Positions 52,428-63,975 of a DNA stretch of 64,000 bases are shown one piece after another. The notes under the pieces are model-generated. The model was given only the letters and a program-made list of their open reading frames with translations. It did no database searches and was not told the origin of the DNA. Source of the DNA: Hirudo medicinalis (taxonomy: Eukaryota > Annelida > Clitellata > Hirudinida > Hirudinidae); the NCBI GenBank assembly GCA_011800805.1, contig MPNW01000325.1, forward strand, positions 5,548 to 69,547, written 5' to 3'. The position numbers and the translations under genes are program-made. The first letter of the stretch is position 1. Every line of letters starts with the position of its first letter.

Positions 52428-55400
52428 ACAAGCAATGACCTCAGCTTTTAAGTTAACTTATTTATTATTATGACTATCAAAACGAAAAATTTGGTGTCAT
52501 CATAAACTAAACTTCAGCTGGAAAGCAGGCCATTAACTTTCACTTTTTACACCGTATTCAAAATAGCGGAGAAACGTCTCAGAAATCAAAATTTTCATTG
52601 GCGTTCCTATGGCGGAATTGTTGCCTCAAAATAAAAAAAACTCCATGATATTAAAAATTACTTGTTTGAAACAATATCTGCTCAAAATTGAGTAGAACCA
52701 TAAATTTTGCAATTTTCCGAAGGGAGCTCGGTGTCAACTGAGATTGGTAAATCCAATAGAACTACATGCCACGGAAAACCACAAACTTGAAAAATTGCAA
52801 GTCATTCCACCAGTTTGCGCATTTTCTAATTAAAAAAATTACGTCTTCGCGGGAAAGGAATGATAAGAACTAGGTAGCTAGTTAATCCATTAAAACCATT
52901 TATGCCAAGACTATGAAGGGAATTTAGACGAGTTTAAAACAGACATGGCTAGACGTTCACTTTACAAATGATTTTCAATAAATGATCGCTAATGACGAAT
53001 AGTTTCAATATTATTCTACATCATACGAAGATTATACATAACGAGTCGAATTTGACATGATATGGCAAATTTCAATCCATTTGCTTTAATTTGTAATACT
53101 AGTAAGTAATGTTAAAACAGAATTGATTCGTTATAGAACCAAAAATGAATTGAAAATAATATGAAAGTGCCAGCAGCTTAGACCACCTTTGATTTTTTAT
53201 TTCGACAGCCTCATTTTCACTCTGCGTCACGAAAGGTGTGCCTCGTTAACTGAGATCTTCAACAGCAACATTTTTTAAAGAAATCTATTTTGTTATGCTT
53301 GTAGGAACGCTCCGTTTCAAGTCTACATTTACATGTGTATGAAATTAGATTCAAAAGGCCTTGACCGTAGTATAAGATTCTTCCTTTCCTGCCGTGGTTT
53401 AAAATCAAATAGGCGTTTCCAATATTGGAGTCGTTGTAAATTCTATCGAGTTGTGATTGGAGGAGCTGGCGATCACGTGATTGTCGACAGCCAATCGTAC
53501 GTCAAGTAGAGGGCTTTCCTTTCCTTGACGCCGAAATAGAAAATCAATTTATAACCACTTTTTCTCCATGCATCCGTGAAACAATTAAACAGGAAAACTT
53601 ACCGTCCAAAGCACGTCCGACGCTGAAGTGGAAAAAATATGTTACCGAAGAAATGATTATTTTATATTTATTAGCAAATATGTTCTATTCCATGAATACT
53701 TAATATCCATTAAAATAATGCATAATTTATATTTATAATAAAATTAATATAATTTATGAAAGGACAAGGGAAGAGTTCATTTTGAAGCAGAGCAAACATT
53801 GACACATCATTTGAAAAAGAAATTGGCACATGCTATCGACTCGATTTGTCTCCTTTAGCGAACAAATTAGATGAATGATATTAATAACAATTATTAATCA
53901 ATAATGATGACAATAGTGGATAAGTAATATCTAATTGATCAGATCAAACAGCGCATGATTCCTTGAACAAATCCTAAAAATATTAATTTTGAAACCGTGA
54001 AATATTGATTTGAAGAAATTCAACTTAAATCTCGAATAAGTTGCTACGAAGAGTTCTTCAAACCCAACATTAATTCATTTTTTACGGATATTTTTCCAGT
54101 TTCATCATTTTCTGGTTTGCCAAGGTCACGTCAGTGTTGGAAGATATTTAAACTACTTTCAACAAGTGTAGAACTCAGAGTGCGAATAAAGTGTCCATCC
54201 TTGTCCAATCCAATCGTGTTGCAAGTACATTTCTTTCTTAGGCTCTTTCCTTTCTGACTTCTGCTCTCATGAATTTAATCTAAAGCACTCGTCGCTATCT
54301 TTGTTCTCTTTATAAATAATTTTTTTTTTTATTTGCGGTTGAGATGTACTATTAATAAAACACGAAAAAGAACAACTGCCTCGCTGATGAAATGCGACCA
54401 GTTTTGATATAAGAGTGCTTTTAGCAAGCCTACCTTAAGTGCAGTCAGATGGATACTTTAATGTCATTACTTAATAAAAACATTATCCTCCATAATCGTG
54501 TATTTTCGGCGGAGCACTGGCAAATGTGCTCTGGAATTTGATGGTTCATTCGTTCCTGCTTCCCCGTGAGATCTGAGAAAATTGCTAGGTTTGTTAGATC
54601 GGGAATGGTGCTCGTTCATAAAAACAACGTGTTTCTGACATTTTCCAAACTTTTTCCGCTCCAGTTTCCCTCCCCTTTTTTTCTAGTCGGAAAAATGACT
54701 GCGTTCGAACGGCATGGAGTTTACAACGCGGCTCTCCGATTCCCAGGCGGATGGTGATCCCACACCAAAGCTGGATTTCGTGTTTCCCCCCGGGAGACCC
54801 TGAGCAAACATTTCGTCGTTTTGATGTTCTCTCGACTCGCTCTACATTCTCTACGCATCGATGGAAATGATATGGCCAGCGTAATGTCAAGGATGAACTT
54901 CCTCTTTTCCCTCCATTTTTAACAGATCAGTCGAGTAAAATGTGCCATCGTAAAAAGTTTGTTTGCCGCTACTTCGGTTCATCTTGTATTCAATGGCTTT
55001 TTGATGAGCAGAACATCCCAGCAGTTAAACTTACAGTTTAGACGCACCTCCTTGTTTATTTCAGATACTTTTATTTTGCGTTTAGTAAATAAAACAAAAA
55101 ACTTGATAAAAAAATATTCCTACCTCGTGTTCACTGTCATTGAGGCTTCGTCGGCCTCTTGTTTAACTGGAAAAATAAAATAAATTCGTGATTGAAAAGA
55201 ATTATTTTAATTTAAAAAAAAAACAATTTCAAAACATCTTCCATGAAACTTTTCCCCTCGCCATGGAAAGGAAACACTCGTATAAAGAAATTAGGATGGA
55301 AAGTAATATAGGGATATAAAAGTTCCCGAGGACTGGAAGGACAAAAACAAATTAGGAGTCTGCCCTGAGTTATGTTCCCTGCGAAGTTCCTATTGGTATT

Positions 55401-56270
55401 CCAACGTTCCTATGACACCTACATCAGCCTGGGAAACAATATTTCCAGATTTTCCACTTTTTAAATGGAAATCTATTTTCTTCTTTTCTATTATTGCACT
55501 CGATTTCACAGGCAATTCATGGCAACGCTTTCAAACATTTTTTTCTTTGAAGTTTATGGATCTATCTCTTCGGTGGCATTAAAAAATTCAGATTTAATAA
55601 GGATTCATTTCAGAAATAAGAATTTATAATAGCATATTTTGACAATTTATTCTAACAGTCCACGGAGAAAGAATTCTGCTGTTGCTATTTTAAAATGATG
55701 AAAATCATTAGCGTGATTATTTTAGATTACTTGTAGCACGATGCCCACGAGGTATTCTTTACAGTGGTTAAGAAGACCAAGATCTGTAATAACCACTCTT
55801 ACTCTTAATTTCTGATATCCACATTTACTTAGGTTTATCTTAAATTTATCTACTGCATCCGGATGGCATCCTTATCTAATTTATTCCGTAAGGAAACCAC
55901 CCTTGTCCTGAAGTAATATTATAACATTTACTAATACAACCTTCCATCACGTTACTATCCTTCTTATTAACCTATTCAGTACTAAAACAAAAACGCAAAT
56001 CTTATTTCAGCAGAAACACAGGTAAGTTAATAACACAGGCCTGCAAAATTTAGGTTCAAAAAACTTTTTTTAAAATTGATAATTATTACAATGATTTTTG
56101 ATATTGAATATTGAATCCAAATATGTCCTCAGTTTTTTCATACCACATACAGTTTTTTCACAATTCTCAAAGGCATTTTGACTGTTTATGAAAATTTATG
56201 AAATTCAAAGGAATTATAAAATTATTTTTTTATTGAAATTTATTTGTTGGCGTATACCTTTTTTTTTTTT
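52428..56270. other. Long AT-rich region without a recognised gene
   Basis: The first few hundred bases should hold the promoter of the minus-strand giant gene. The rest shows no long open frame, no family motif and little simple repeat. A GC-richer island at 54560-54860 has overlapping short frames on both strands but none with coding character that I can defend. Confidence 0.5.
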
Positions 56271-56274
56271 AATA

Positions 56275-56690
56275 TATATTTAGAGAATTATTTGCCTTAA
56301 TTCGGTACTTTACGATGCCTGCCTTTTTCGAGTGCTCGTGAAATCCCTCCTGCTTTTTTGTGTGATGAATCTTGATGTCACTCTTGTACCAATAGCAATA
56401 GTCAGCCATTATATTGACATTCCACTCTTCCTGGTACCTTTTTTCTATTTCATTAATATCTTGGTGTAAACGTTCACCTTGTTATTCATTCGTTGCACCA
56501 AGATTTTCTGGAAAGAAGTCCGCATGCAAAAAGTAAATTTTTATGCTCAAAGAACATCCCAATATTTTGAATTTTCTCAGCATCTTTCAACACTGTTTTT
56601 ATAGTCTGAGTCTTTAGCGTTTCCTAAGAATTTGGTAATATCATCTTTAAAAGAAATCCAAGCATCTTTTTCAGCATCGTTCATTGTGGA
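56275..56690 (-). pseudogene. Decayed repeat-associated ORF (QGERLHQDI / MADYC family)
   Basis: Read on the minus strand, from about 56690 downward, the segments join across at least one frameshift (near 56580) and one in-frame stop (TAA just before QGERLHQDI, near 56482). Recognisable pieces are FLHADFFPENLGA, then QGERLHQDI, then KRYQEEWNVNIMADYC. I recall closely similar blocks in many uncharacterised, multi-copy predicted proteins from invertebrate genomes, where they behave as a repeat-borne reading frame of unknown function. The copy is clearly non-functional. It abuts a LINE remnant in the opposite orientation at about 56700. Confidence 0.7.
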
Positions 56691-56699
56691 CAGGAAGCT

Positions 56700-56916
56700 T
56701 TCATCTGTCGTAATCTGTTATTATCCTTCGTCAACAGAGGCTTCTCGTATGCCTCTCCTGCTGTCTGGAACGCATTAACCCCCTCGTAAGAGCTCAACCA
56801 TCCCTGGAGCTCTTCAAACGTCAGCTGAAGACCCACCTCTTCAGGACACCAACATGAAGCCAACAAAGACACAATGTGCGTATGACTATGTAAATGGCGC
56901 GTTACAAATTAACTAT
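56700..56916 (+). mobile_element. 3' end of a decayed LINE (L2/CR1-like)
   Basis: The plus strand encodes, with one frameshift near 56785, the usual C-terminus of an L2/CR1-type ORF2: a block NRGFSYASPAVWNAL, then SLELFKRQLKTHLF before TGA at about 56853. The 3' UTR ends in a GTAAATGGCGCGTTACAAATT-like stretch, which recalls the GTAAAGCGC...ATT tail of such LINEs, and then passes straight into a CAT/AAT microsatellite. The element is 5'-truncated; only the last 200 bp or so remain. Family assignment within the L2/CR1/Jockey group is from memory. Confidence 0.72.
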
Positions 56917-56993
56917 TATCATCATCATTATCATAATCGTCGTCGTCGTCATCGTCATTATCATCATCATCATCATCGTCGTCGTCGTCATCG

Positions 56994-57040
<47 letters not shown>

Positions 57041-57057
57041 CTATTAATAATAATAAT

Positions 57058-57106
<49 letters not shown>

Positions 57107-57265
57107 TATAATAATAATAATATTATAATAATAATATTATAATATTATTTATAATATTTATATATTTATAATAATAATATTATTATTATAAATAATAATA
57201 TTATTATTATAAATAATAATATTATTATTATAAATAATAATATTATTATTATTATTTAATAATAT
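56917..57265. repeat. (CAT/CGT)n then (AAT)n palindromic array, LINE tail
   Basis: CAT and CGT units at 56917-57040 change to AAT units, and then at about 57075-57255 to units near AATAATAATATTATTATT, each an inverted repeat of about 20-22 bp separated by ATAA. The stretch begins at the end of the LINE 3' UTR, so it probably expanded from the LINE's own terminal repeat. Confidence 0.85.
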
Positions 57266-57340
57266 TATTAAACGTTCATATATCTCTTTGAACTTCATGC
57301 ATGGGTACTTACAGATTTGACTCTTTTTAATAAGGCCTTA

Positions 57341-57382
57341 ATAATAATAATAATAATAATAATATTGCAACAGCCATATCGC

Positions 57383-57412
<30 letters not shown>
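57341..57412. repeat. (AAT)n and (GAT)n microsatellites
   Basis: Two neighbouring trinucleotide runs, AAT at about 57341-57364 and GAT at about 57384-57411, separated by about 20 bp. Confidence 0.9.
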
Positions 57413-57413
<1 letters not shown>

Positions 57414-57650
57414 ATCACATATGACATTTATGGATGATATAATCGGTTTTACATCCTTTTTTTCACGTTAACACGGTTTGGGTAGCCTTAGATATTGTTG
57501 AATTGCATAAATACTTTAATTATTAAAAAAAAAATTGCCGAGTTTAAGCAATACCTGAAAAATAATGGAAATGTATCTGTCTGAACACTAAACTTCCTCA
57601 ATACTTGCGTGTTTGAAAGAAATAGTTTTTTCATCGCAACGTGACATTTA

Positions 57651-58577
57651 TCAAAACGAAGCAACACACAGTGGAAATATTTGAAATATTCTCTCACGTC
57701 TCTTCTTTTCGACTTGTTTTAACTTCCTTCTCTTGAAGAGTCTCGACAACGAGGTAGTGAAAGCGAATAGGGCAAGAAAAACACTCATGGAACCAACGAC
57801 GAATCCGATCATTCCAGTTGTTGAAGCCTCCACGAAGCCGGACATTGGATCTGGAAGTGGATATATGGATGGATGGATGGATGGATGGATGGATGGGTGG
57901 GTAGCACGATGCATGAAAGGATGAATGGAAATGAATGGAACGAGTGGAAAGATGGCCAACGAATCGCGTTAACGCTCAAGTAATTCCCGTCCATCTGAAC
58001 TTCAAAGAGGAACTCCATTGCCACTATGAACGTGGTCAAGATTCTATTTCTACTCTATTTGAGCAACAACAACAAGAACATAAAATAACGGTCAACGACA
58101 GCAAACCTGTTGTGTTGATGGACACAACGAAACTCGGTTTGCTGTTTGACCTCGTCCGATTGTTGGTGGAAACGACTCGGAAGTAGTAGACGACCCCCCA
58201 AGACGGACGCTTCCAATACAGCTGAGTGTTCGGAGCGACCACGGGGTTTTCCAAAGGCACCCAGCGACCTACGGTTCTATATTCGACCGTGTACATATCG
58301 ACAGAGAGAGGAGAAGTCATGGGGGACATCCAACTAATAAGGAGTCCCGGGGGTTCTTTCGGTTGTTCTTCCTCTTCTTCCTCTTCTTTTTCCTCGTCTT
58401 CCTCATCTTCCCCCTCGTCGTCATCTTCGTCCTCGATGCTTTCGTCGTCATCTTCGTTGTCGCTCTTTCCCTTGTTTTTCCTCTTGTCCTTCGACTCGGC
58501 CGGGGCAGGTTTTTCCTTTTCTGGGGTGTGCCATCGAACCTCGACGTTGATTGGCGGTGCAGGTCGATGGAGGTCAT
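57651..58577 (-). CDS. FN3-domain single-pass membrane protein, 3' exons (partial)
   Basis: Two minus-strand exons, 58107-58577 and 57651-57850, join in phase 1. The first encodes a fibronectin type III domain: strand A PPINVEVRW, strand B GLLISWMSP, then MYTVEYRTVGRWVPL and YYFRVVSTNN. Between strands A and B is an insert of about 55 residues that is almost all Lys, Glu and Asp. The second exon encodes a membrane segment (MIGFVVGSMSVFLALFAF), a basic stop-transfer stretch (SRLFKRRKLKQ) and a cytoplasmic tail of about 30 residues. Two small upstream candidates, 58936-58995 and 59081-59131, keep phase 1 but carry no clear domain. Symmetric phase-1 exons and FN3-TM order suggest an Ig/FN3 adhesion or receptor family; the 5' part was not found. 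Confidence 0.6.
57861..57905. repeat. (GGAT)n in FN3-gene intron
   Basis: A run of GGAT tetranucleotides just inside the 256-bp intron of the FN3 gene, next to its 3' splice site. Confidence 0.9.
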
Positions 58578-59317
58578 CTGAAAGTCCAGTGAATTTATTG
58601 CCAGAGATTCTTACAATAGTGCTTTAATGACGGCTAGGAGATAATGACGTTATTATTATTTGTTATTTGAAATATTTAGAAAACACAAGGAAGAAAATAA
58701 CGCAGCACTCAAACTTTTCAAAGTAAGAGAATCTTATTTTTTGAATCTTAAGGGGTCCTTCTTTAGTTAGAACATCAATTATCTACTCTTTCAAGTGATT
58801 TTAACTCGTTTATAAATCATTTTCCTCTTATTAATACTTAAAACCAAACTTAAATTTGAAAAAATTAATCGAGGTGGCGAGGTAAGAAATTCATTTGAGA
58901 ATGTGAAAGTATTCATCTGAGAAATTGTCAAAAACCTTGCGTCGTAGCAGGATTGGAACGACTTGTAATCGAATTTCGAATCGTTGTCCAGCGGGCTGAA
59001 AGTATGGAGACGCCATATTTCATTTTAACCACAAACATGGATCATCGTGGTCTAAAATAATTACGATAATGAGCACGTACATGGTGTGGCTGAGTTTGGA
59101 TTCTCTTCCACCACTTCTTGGCCGTGTTCATCTGCGATAGGAAATGGATTTAAACTCCAGCAATTTAAAATCTCACGAACGTTTGAGAAACAAATTGTTG
59201 ATATTCTCCAATTTCTGAGGATATTTGTCGCATTTATGTTTTTTTTTAGGGCATCACGTGCGGCCAAATTTGGACTCAGGAGACGACGTCAATGTTTCCG
59301 TTTACGCTGCTCGGCAC

Positions 59318-59392
59318 CACAACAACAACAACGACGACAACGACGACAACCACAACAACGACAACGACCACAATGACGACCACAACGACAAA
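59318..59392. repeat. (CAA/CGA)n microsatellite
   Basis: ACAACGACG-type trinucleotides over about 75 bp, giving poly-Thr or Asn/Asp frames. A similar CAA/CGA array lies at 62.93-62.99 kb. Confidence 0.88.
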
Positions 59393-60119
59393 CAAGTGCT
59401 TGGAAATCGCAGAATGTCTCATCATAATGCTTGTGTACAGAAGTTGTATTTCGAAGGCGACAAATCATTCAAAGCAATCGAAAAATAATGAAAAGAAGAA
59501 GAGGCAGAAGTTGGATGTCATTCCGGATTGGAATTATGAATATTTTAAAGGCCGTCAAAGGAACACGTGTGAATGAGCATGGAAATTGAAATGAACTTCT
59601 GAAATATTCAACGGCACCATACAAAAGCTATTCAAACTTGGAATTGCTTTGTGAATGTTGTTGCTTTCAGCCAAAACGACAAACAGAAAAACTAAACACT
59701 TTTGAAGGCTTCCTTATTTTCTTGTGATTTCTTTGTGATTTTTTTAAAATAAATATTTGATCACATTTCTAAAGTTTAACATCTGGATGTCAACCGTTTG
59801 TAAAAATCTAGGCGGAGTAAAATGAGATTTTTGAATCTTCTAAACAAAGCATCACAACAACAGTCATTCAGTACCGAATCAACTTAAGTACAATCCCAGC
59901 AAACGTTAAATGCATTTACTGCCATCCAGTAAATGGATGTGAAGGACAAGAAAACCCTCAAAAGTCACGACAAACGATCCTCCAGAATGAATCCCCCCCT
60001 GCCTCCCGCACGTGAGGATTCCACATCCTCCAAATCAAATGCCGACATCACTCTCAATCAAAATAAGCGTCTTCCATAAATTTCCCAAAACGCCTATTCC
60101 ATTCCATCATTCTGCACCA

Positions 60120-60345
60120 CCACCATCGTACATCATCGTTGTCGTCATCAACAACCGTTATCATAATCGTCGTAGTCATCGTCGCCGTCGTCGTCGTCGT
60201 CATCGTCATCGCCATCGCCATCGTCATCGTCATCGTCATCATCGTCTCGTCGTCGTCATCATCATCATCATCATCATCGTCGTCGTCGTCGTCATCATCA
60301 TCATCATCATTGTCATCATCGTCATCATCATCATCGAAAGCATAT
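60120..60345. repeat. (CAT/CGT)n microsatellite
   Basis: About 220 bp of CAT and CGT units, with local six-base periodicity near 60200-60240 (CATCGT, CATCGC). It reads as long poly-Asp on the minus strand and poly-Ser on the plus strand. Confidence 0.92.
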
Positions 60346-61310
60346 CCATTTACCGGCATGAAAGATTCCATTTGATTTTTATTTATATTAAAATTGATTT
60401 TTAATTGATTTTATTTAATTTTCACTCAAAATAACAAATCTGATATAAAGTTGTGCAACTTAATTCATCTCCTCCGCCCATTTCCTGAAAACAAAATTCC
60501 ACCTCCGCCCAATCTCCGGACGCCATACCCCTCCGTGGGCGGAGCCAGCTGTCCCCTCGTCGGTGAAAACGTTTTGAGGGCACTAATGAATTTTTTCCTT
60601 GGTGGGATTTGATCTCTGAAACTATCGACTGGCTCGGCACTTTTGAGAGTGGCAGTTCTCTAAGAATGCGAGGCGAATCATCGACGAGAAAGTCTTGGTC
60701 TTCTTTGTGACCTCTTAAATTGACTCAAATACCTCGGGGGAGAAATCCACCCGCTATGGGCTGAGGGAGATAAAGGGACTGGTTAATGAGGATGGTCTTC
60801 TAAGGGCCCATCCGTGGCTTATAAGTTAGGCACTCCCCTAGCAGGGACAACTTATGAAGCGTTGAGTTTCATTTCTCAGAATGCATCTTCTGAAACAAAA
60901 TATCAGACAAAATAATACCCTGACCGAATCAGATCTCATCGGTTTTATCTTCTCACCCAGAGAGAGCCACCCACCCATTCGTTAGTCCACCCAAACCCCC
61001 TCGGGGGCTCTTTATGGTTCCGTAGCGAATTTGATGTGCTTTCAAATGTCTGATTAGTTGCAAGTTTATGATCTCGGTTCAAACGGCCATCATTGCTTGC
61101 TCTTGACTCCTTCCTCTCTCTTTTGCTTCTCAGCATCTTTCCGTTTGAGATTTTAAACTCTCATTCGGGGACAGCAACACTGCAATTCTCCCACCCCATC
61201 TTCATTCCTTCGCCCGCTCGGTCATTCTGTCACTCGTTCATTCGTTCTGTCAGTTATTTTATTTATCCACCCATTCATATAACTGACCCACCTGCTCAAT
61301 GACTGATCGA

Positions 61311-61520
61311 ATGATTGACTGATTTGTTGATTCATTGTTTGATTGATTGATTGATATTGTTTATTTGATTGATTGACTGATTGACTGATTGATTTATTCA
61401 TTAATTCATTCATTCATTCATTCATTCATTCATTCATTCATTCATTCATTCATTCATTCATTCATCCATCATCCATTCATCCATTCATCCATCATCCATC
61501 CATCATCATCCATCCATCAT
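61311..61520. repeat. (GATT)n, (ATTC)n and (CATC)n compound array, cut by gap
   Basis: GATT/GACT units pass into a perfect ATTC run (about 61395-61465) and then CATC units that stop at the N gap at 61521. Confidence 0.93.
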
Positions 61521-61669
61521 NNNNNNNNNNNNNNNNNNNNNNNNNNNNNNNNNNNNNNNNNNNNNNNNNNNNNNNNNNNNNNNNNNNNNNNNNNNNNNNN
61601 NNNNNNNNNNNNNNNNNNNNNNNNNNNNNNNNNNNNNNNNNNNNNNNNNNNNNNNNNNNNNNNNNNNNN
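61521..61669. other. Assembly gap of 149 N
   Basis: Unsequenced bases between two tandem-repeat arrays of different unit (CATC on the left, a 9-mer on the right). The gap was presumably caused by the repeats, so true length is unknown. Confidence 0.98.
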
Positions 61670-62054
61670 ATATTCATAATATTCATAACATTCATAATAT
61701 TCATAATATTCATAATATTCATAACATTCATAATATTCATAATATTCATAACATTCATAACATTCATAATATTCATAATATTCATAATATTCATAATATT
61801 CATAATATTCATAACATTCATAACATTCATAATATTCATAATATTCATAATATTCATAACATTCATAATATTCATAATATTCATAATATTCATAATATTC
61901 ATAACATTCATAATATTCATAACATTCATAATATTCATAATATTCATAACATTCATAACATTCATAATATTCATAATATTCATAACATTCATAACATTCA
62001 TAATATTCATAATATTCATAATATTCATAATATTCATAACATTCATAATATTCA
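61670..62054. repeat. 9-bp minisatellite with two unit variants (ATTCATAAT / ATTCATAAC)
   Basis: About 43 tandem copies of a 9-mer with essentially no indels. Units differ almost only at the last base, T or C, in an irregular order. On the minus strand the array is one open frame of Met-Asn-Ile and Met-Asn-Val repeats, which I regard as an accident of a unit divisible by three. The unit contains a palindromic core (ATGAATATTCAT across unit junctions of the T type). Confidence 0.95.
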
Positions 62055-62933
62055 CATAGGCGATAATAATTTCAATGCTTATTTTACTTTATTCTGGAAA
62101 TTTCAGAAGGACCGGTGCTTGCTAAAAATAGCTCCTGGCTGTCTTTGTGGGATAGCACGTTCTCTGGAAGCACGCAGTCAAGCCGGACAGCAGCAAAAGT
62201 GGGCGAGCACCTTGGACGTCTCTTAAGCCACGGACCAACCCCCCCATCACCGACATGGTGGTCTCCACCACGTACAACAACTCTACCACGTTAATCCGTT
62301 TTTAGGTGCCGAGAAGGTCAATCGGTTCGTTAGATTTGGTCGAATCTTGTTTGGTCGTGCTCTGGAGATTTGAGGTGGAAAAACTGTCGAGAAGTTGTTT
62401 CTCGTATTTTTCAGTTAATTGCACTTTTTATTCTGCGAAATTTGCAAGATTTCCGAATTAATTAATGCAAGGCTGATAAAGCTTCGTTGCAGGAGATTCA
62501 CATGTTATTTGTCGGGTTTGTTGGCTTAGCACACGATGACCTCGGTTCACTTGAGACATCCTTGCAAGGCAGCTTATCTTATATTTTCAGATAGGCTCTA
62601 GGAGAGACATTTTAGAAAATACAGTTCATTACTGTATGAACTTGTTTATTTCTAATTTTATAATACACCATAATAATCATATTATATTTTATATTATTTC
62701 ATAGGATGTATATTATTTGAATATTCAAAACATTTCAGGAAGACTTCCATTTTTGAAAATAATCTTCTATTGCAATTAAGCACGAAAATGTTCAACATAA
62801 TATTTATGCCTGAATACACACAATAATACCAATAATACTAATAATATAATTGTTTAAATAATAATAATAATAATTACAATAATAATAATAATAATTAAAA
62901 AAATCTAGCAACTGTGACTCTGACTGCGAACAA

Positions 62934-62992
<59 letters not shown>

Positions 62993-63025
62993 CAGCAATA
63001 AAAATAATAATAAGAAGAAATTTAC
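62055..63025. other. Unrecognised sequence plus simple repeats
   Basis: A GC-richer portion at 62100-62300 has no recognised motif. AAT runs at about 62855-62900 and a CAA/CGA array at about 62930-62992 follow. No gene supported. Confidence 0.5.
62855..62992. repeat. (AAT)n and (CAA/CGA)n microsatellites
   Basis: Two trinucleotide arrays about 30 bp apart; the second changes from CGA-containing to pure CAA units and ends near 62992. Confidence 0.9.
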
Positions 63026-63187
63026 TCTGACAGTGCAAAGGTCAAACTTTCTAAGCTCCTCAGCATGAAACCGCTTGAGCGTAATTTCCATCCCGTCCAA
63101 AAAATCCCAGCATCGGGACCTCTTTAATTCCTCATTAAGAAGGACTGAAGAGCCGCTTTCTTTCACTTTCACTTTCTCTCGCAACTG
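63026..63187 (-). CDS. Possible isolated exon, unknown protein
   Basis: On the minus strand a TTTAG acceptor (before 63187) and a GTAAAT donor (after 63026) bound 162 bp that are open in phase 0 on both sides, giving 54 residues of charged, protein-like composition (for example RCWDFLDGMEITLKRF). No family recognised and no partner exon found inside the window, so it may be chance. An open frame on each strand at 63215-63460 nearby is equally undecided. Confidence 0.3.
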
Positions 63188-63593
63188 CTAAATAGATTTA
63201 TTGCTCTTCTTTATTTGGAATCATCCTCTTCTGCTTCAAATCCGTGGTACACCGAGAGGTGGAATGAAGTTATTTTTAGACCCCTTTCTTCGCTCAAAAT
63301 GGCCACGCACCGAACAATCCTTTCCCAAATGTTCGGACAGTTTGTGTTATGGAATCCACGACTGTGTGCACGAGAGATCAGTATTTCGTCTGCAGTGGAA
63401 GAGATTGTCATCGAGAAGGTCAACTATTGTGATGACATTTTGGAAGTTTTTGAAACCTAATTGTCGAATCTCTGCAATCTCGGAAATAATATCCTTTCGT
63501 GGACAAAATGTTGTTGTTTTGTTTTTGTTTTTTAATGTGAAAAGTCGAATTCACTGATAAATGATGAAATTTTAGTTGCGTCTGACTGTGACA

Positions 63594-63659
63594 TCTCACA
63601 GAAGCTCATCTCACAGAAGCTCATCTCACAGAAGCTCATCTCACAGAAGCTCATCTCAC
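63594..63659. repeat. 15-bp tandem repeat, four copies
   Basis: The unit ATCTCACAGAAGCTC is repeated about four times without mismatch, ending in a partial unit (ATCTCAC). Perfect identity indicates a recent expansion. Confidence 0.92.
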
Positions 63660-63834
63660 GTGTTCAATTCCTAGTTTGGAAGTTAATCCAATTTGAGGAC
63701 GCTCTAAAACCTTTCATGAAAGCTCACAACTTTTCTGTTACTCTTCTCAATGTTGTTATATTTATTGGTAACAAAAAATTTAAAGGCAAATTTGCCTTAT
63801 AACCTAACCATTTTTTAATATCACCTTCATCACC

Positions 63835-63975
63835 ACCACCACAAGTACCACCACCACCACCATCATCATCGTCATCGTCGTCGTCGTCATCGTCATCGTC
63901 GTCGTCATCATCATCATCATCATCGTCGTCGTCGTCATCATCATCATCATCATCGTCGTCGTCATCATCATCATG
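63835..63975. repeat. (CAC)(CAT/CGT)n compound microsatellite
   Basis: CAC units pass into CAT/CGT units in blocks (CGTCGTCGT alternating with CATCATCAT), running nearly to the window end. Confidence 0.93.

Larger units (their letters stand above)
58578..61310. other. Microsatellite-rich stretch, no supported complete gene
   Basis: If the FN3 gene extends 5', its upstream exons should be here or beyond on the minus strand; apart from two weak candidates (58936-58995, 59081-59131) none was found. Simple repeats: CAA/CGA at about 59318-59392 and CAT/CGT at about 60120-60345. Open frames over these repeats are artefacts. Confidence 0.5.

Noticed and set aside
54560..54890. GC-richer island with overlapping open frames on both strands
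   Set aside because: Neither frame shows a domain or plausible splice partners; could be a promoter island but nothing supports it.
61670..62055. Met-Asn-Ile/Val repeat protein on the minus strand
   Set aside because: The 9-bp unit is a multiple of three and lacks a stop, so an open frame is guaranteed; there is no unique flanking coding sequence.
63201..63557. Overlapping open frames on both strands of about 70-118 codons
   Set aside because: Composition is protein-like on both strands, so the coding strand cannot be decided, and no family or splice partner was recognised.
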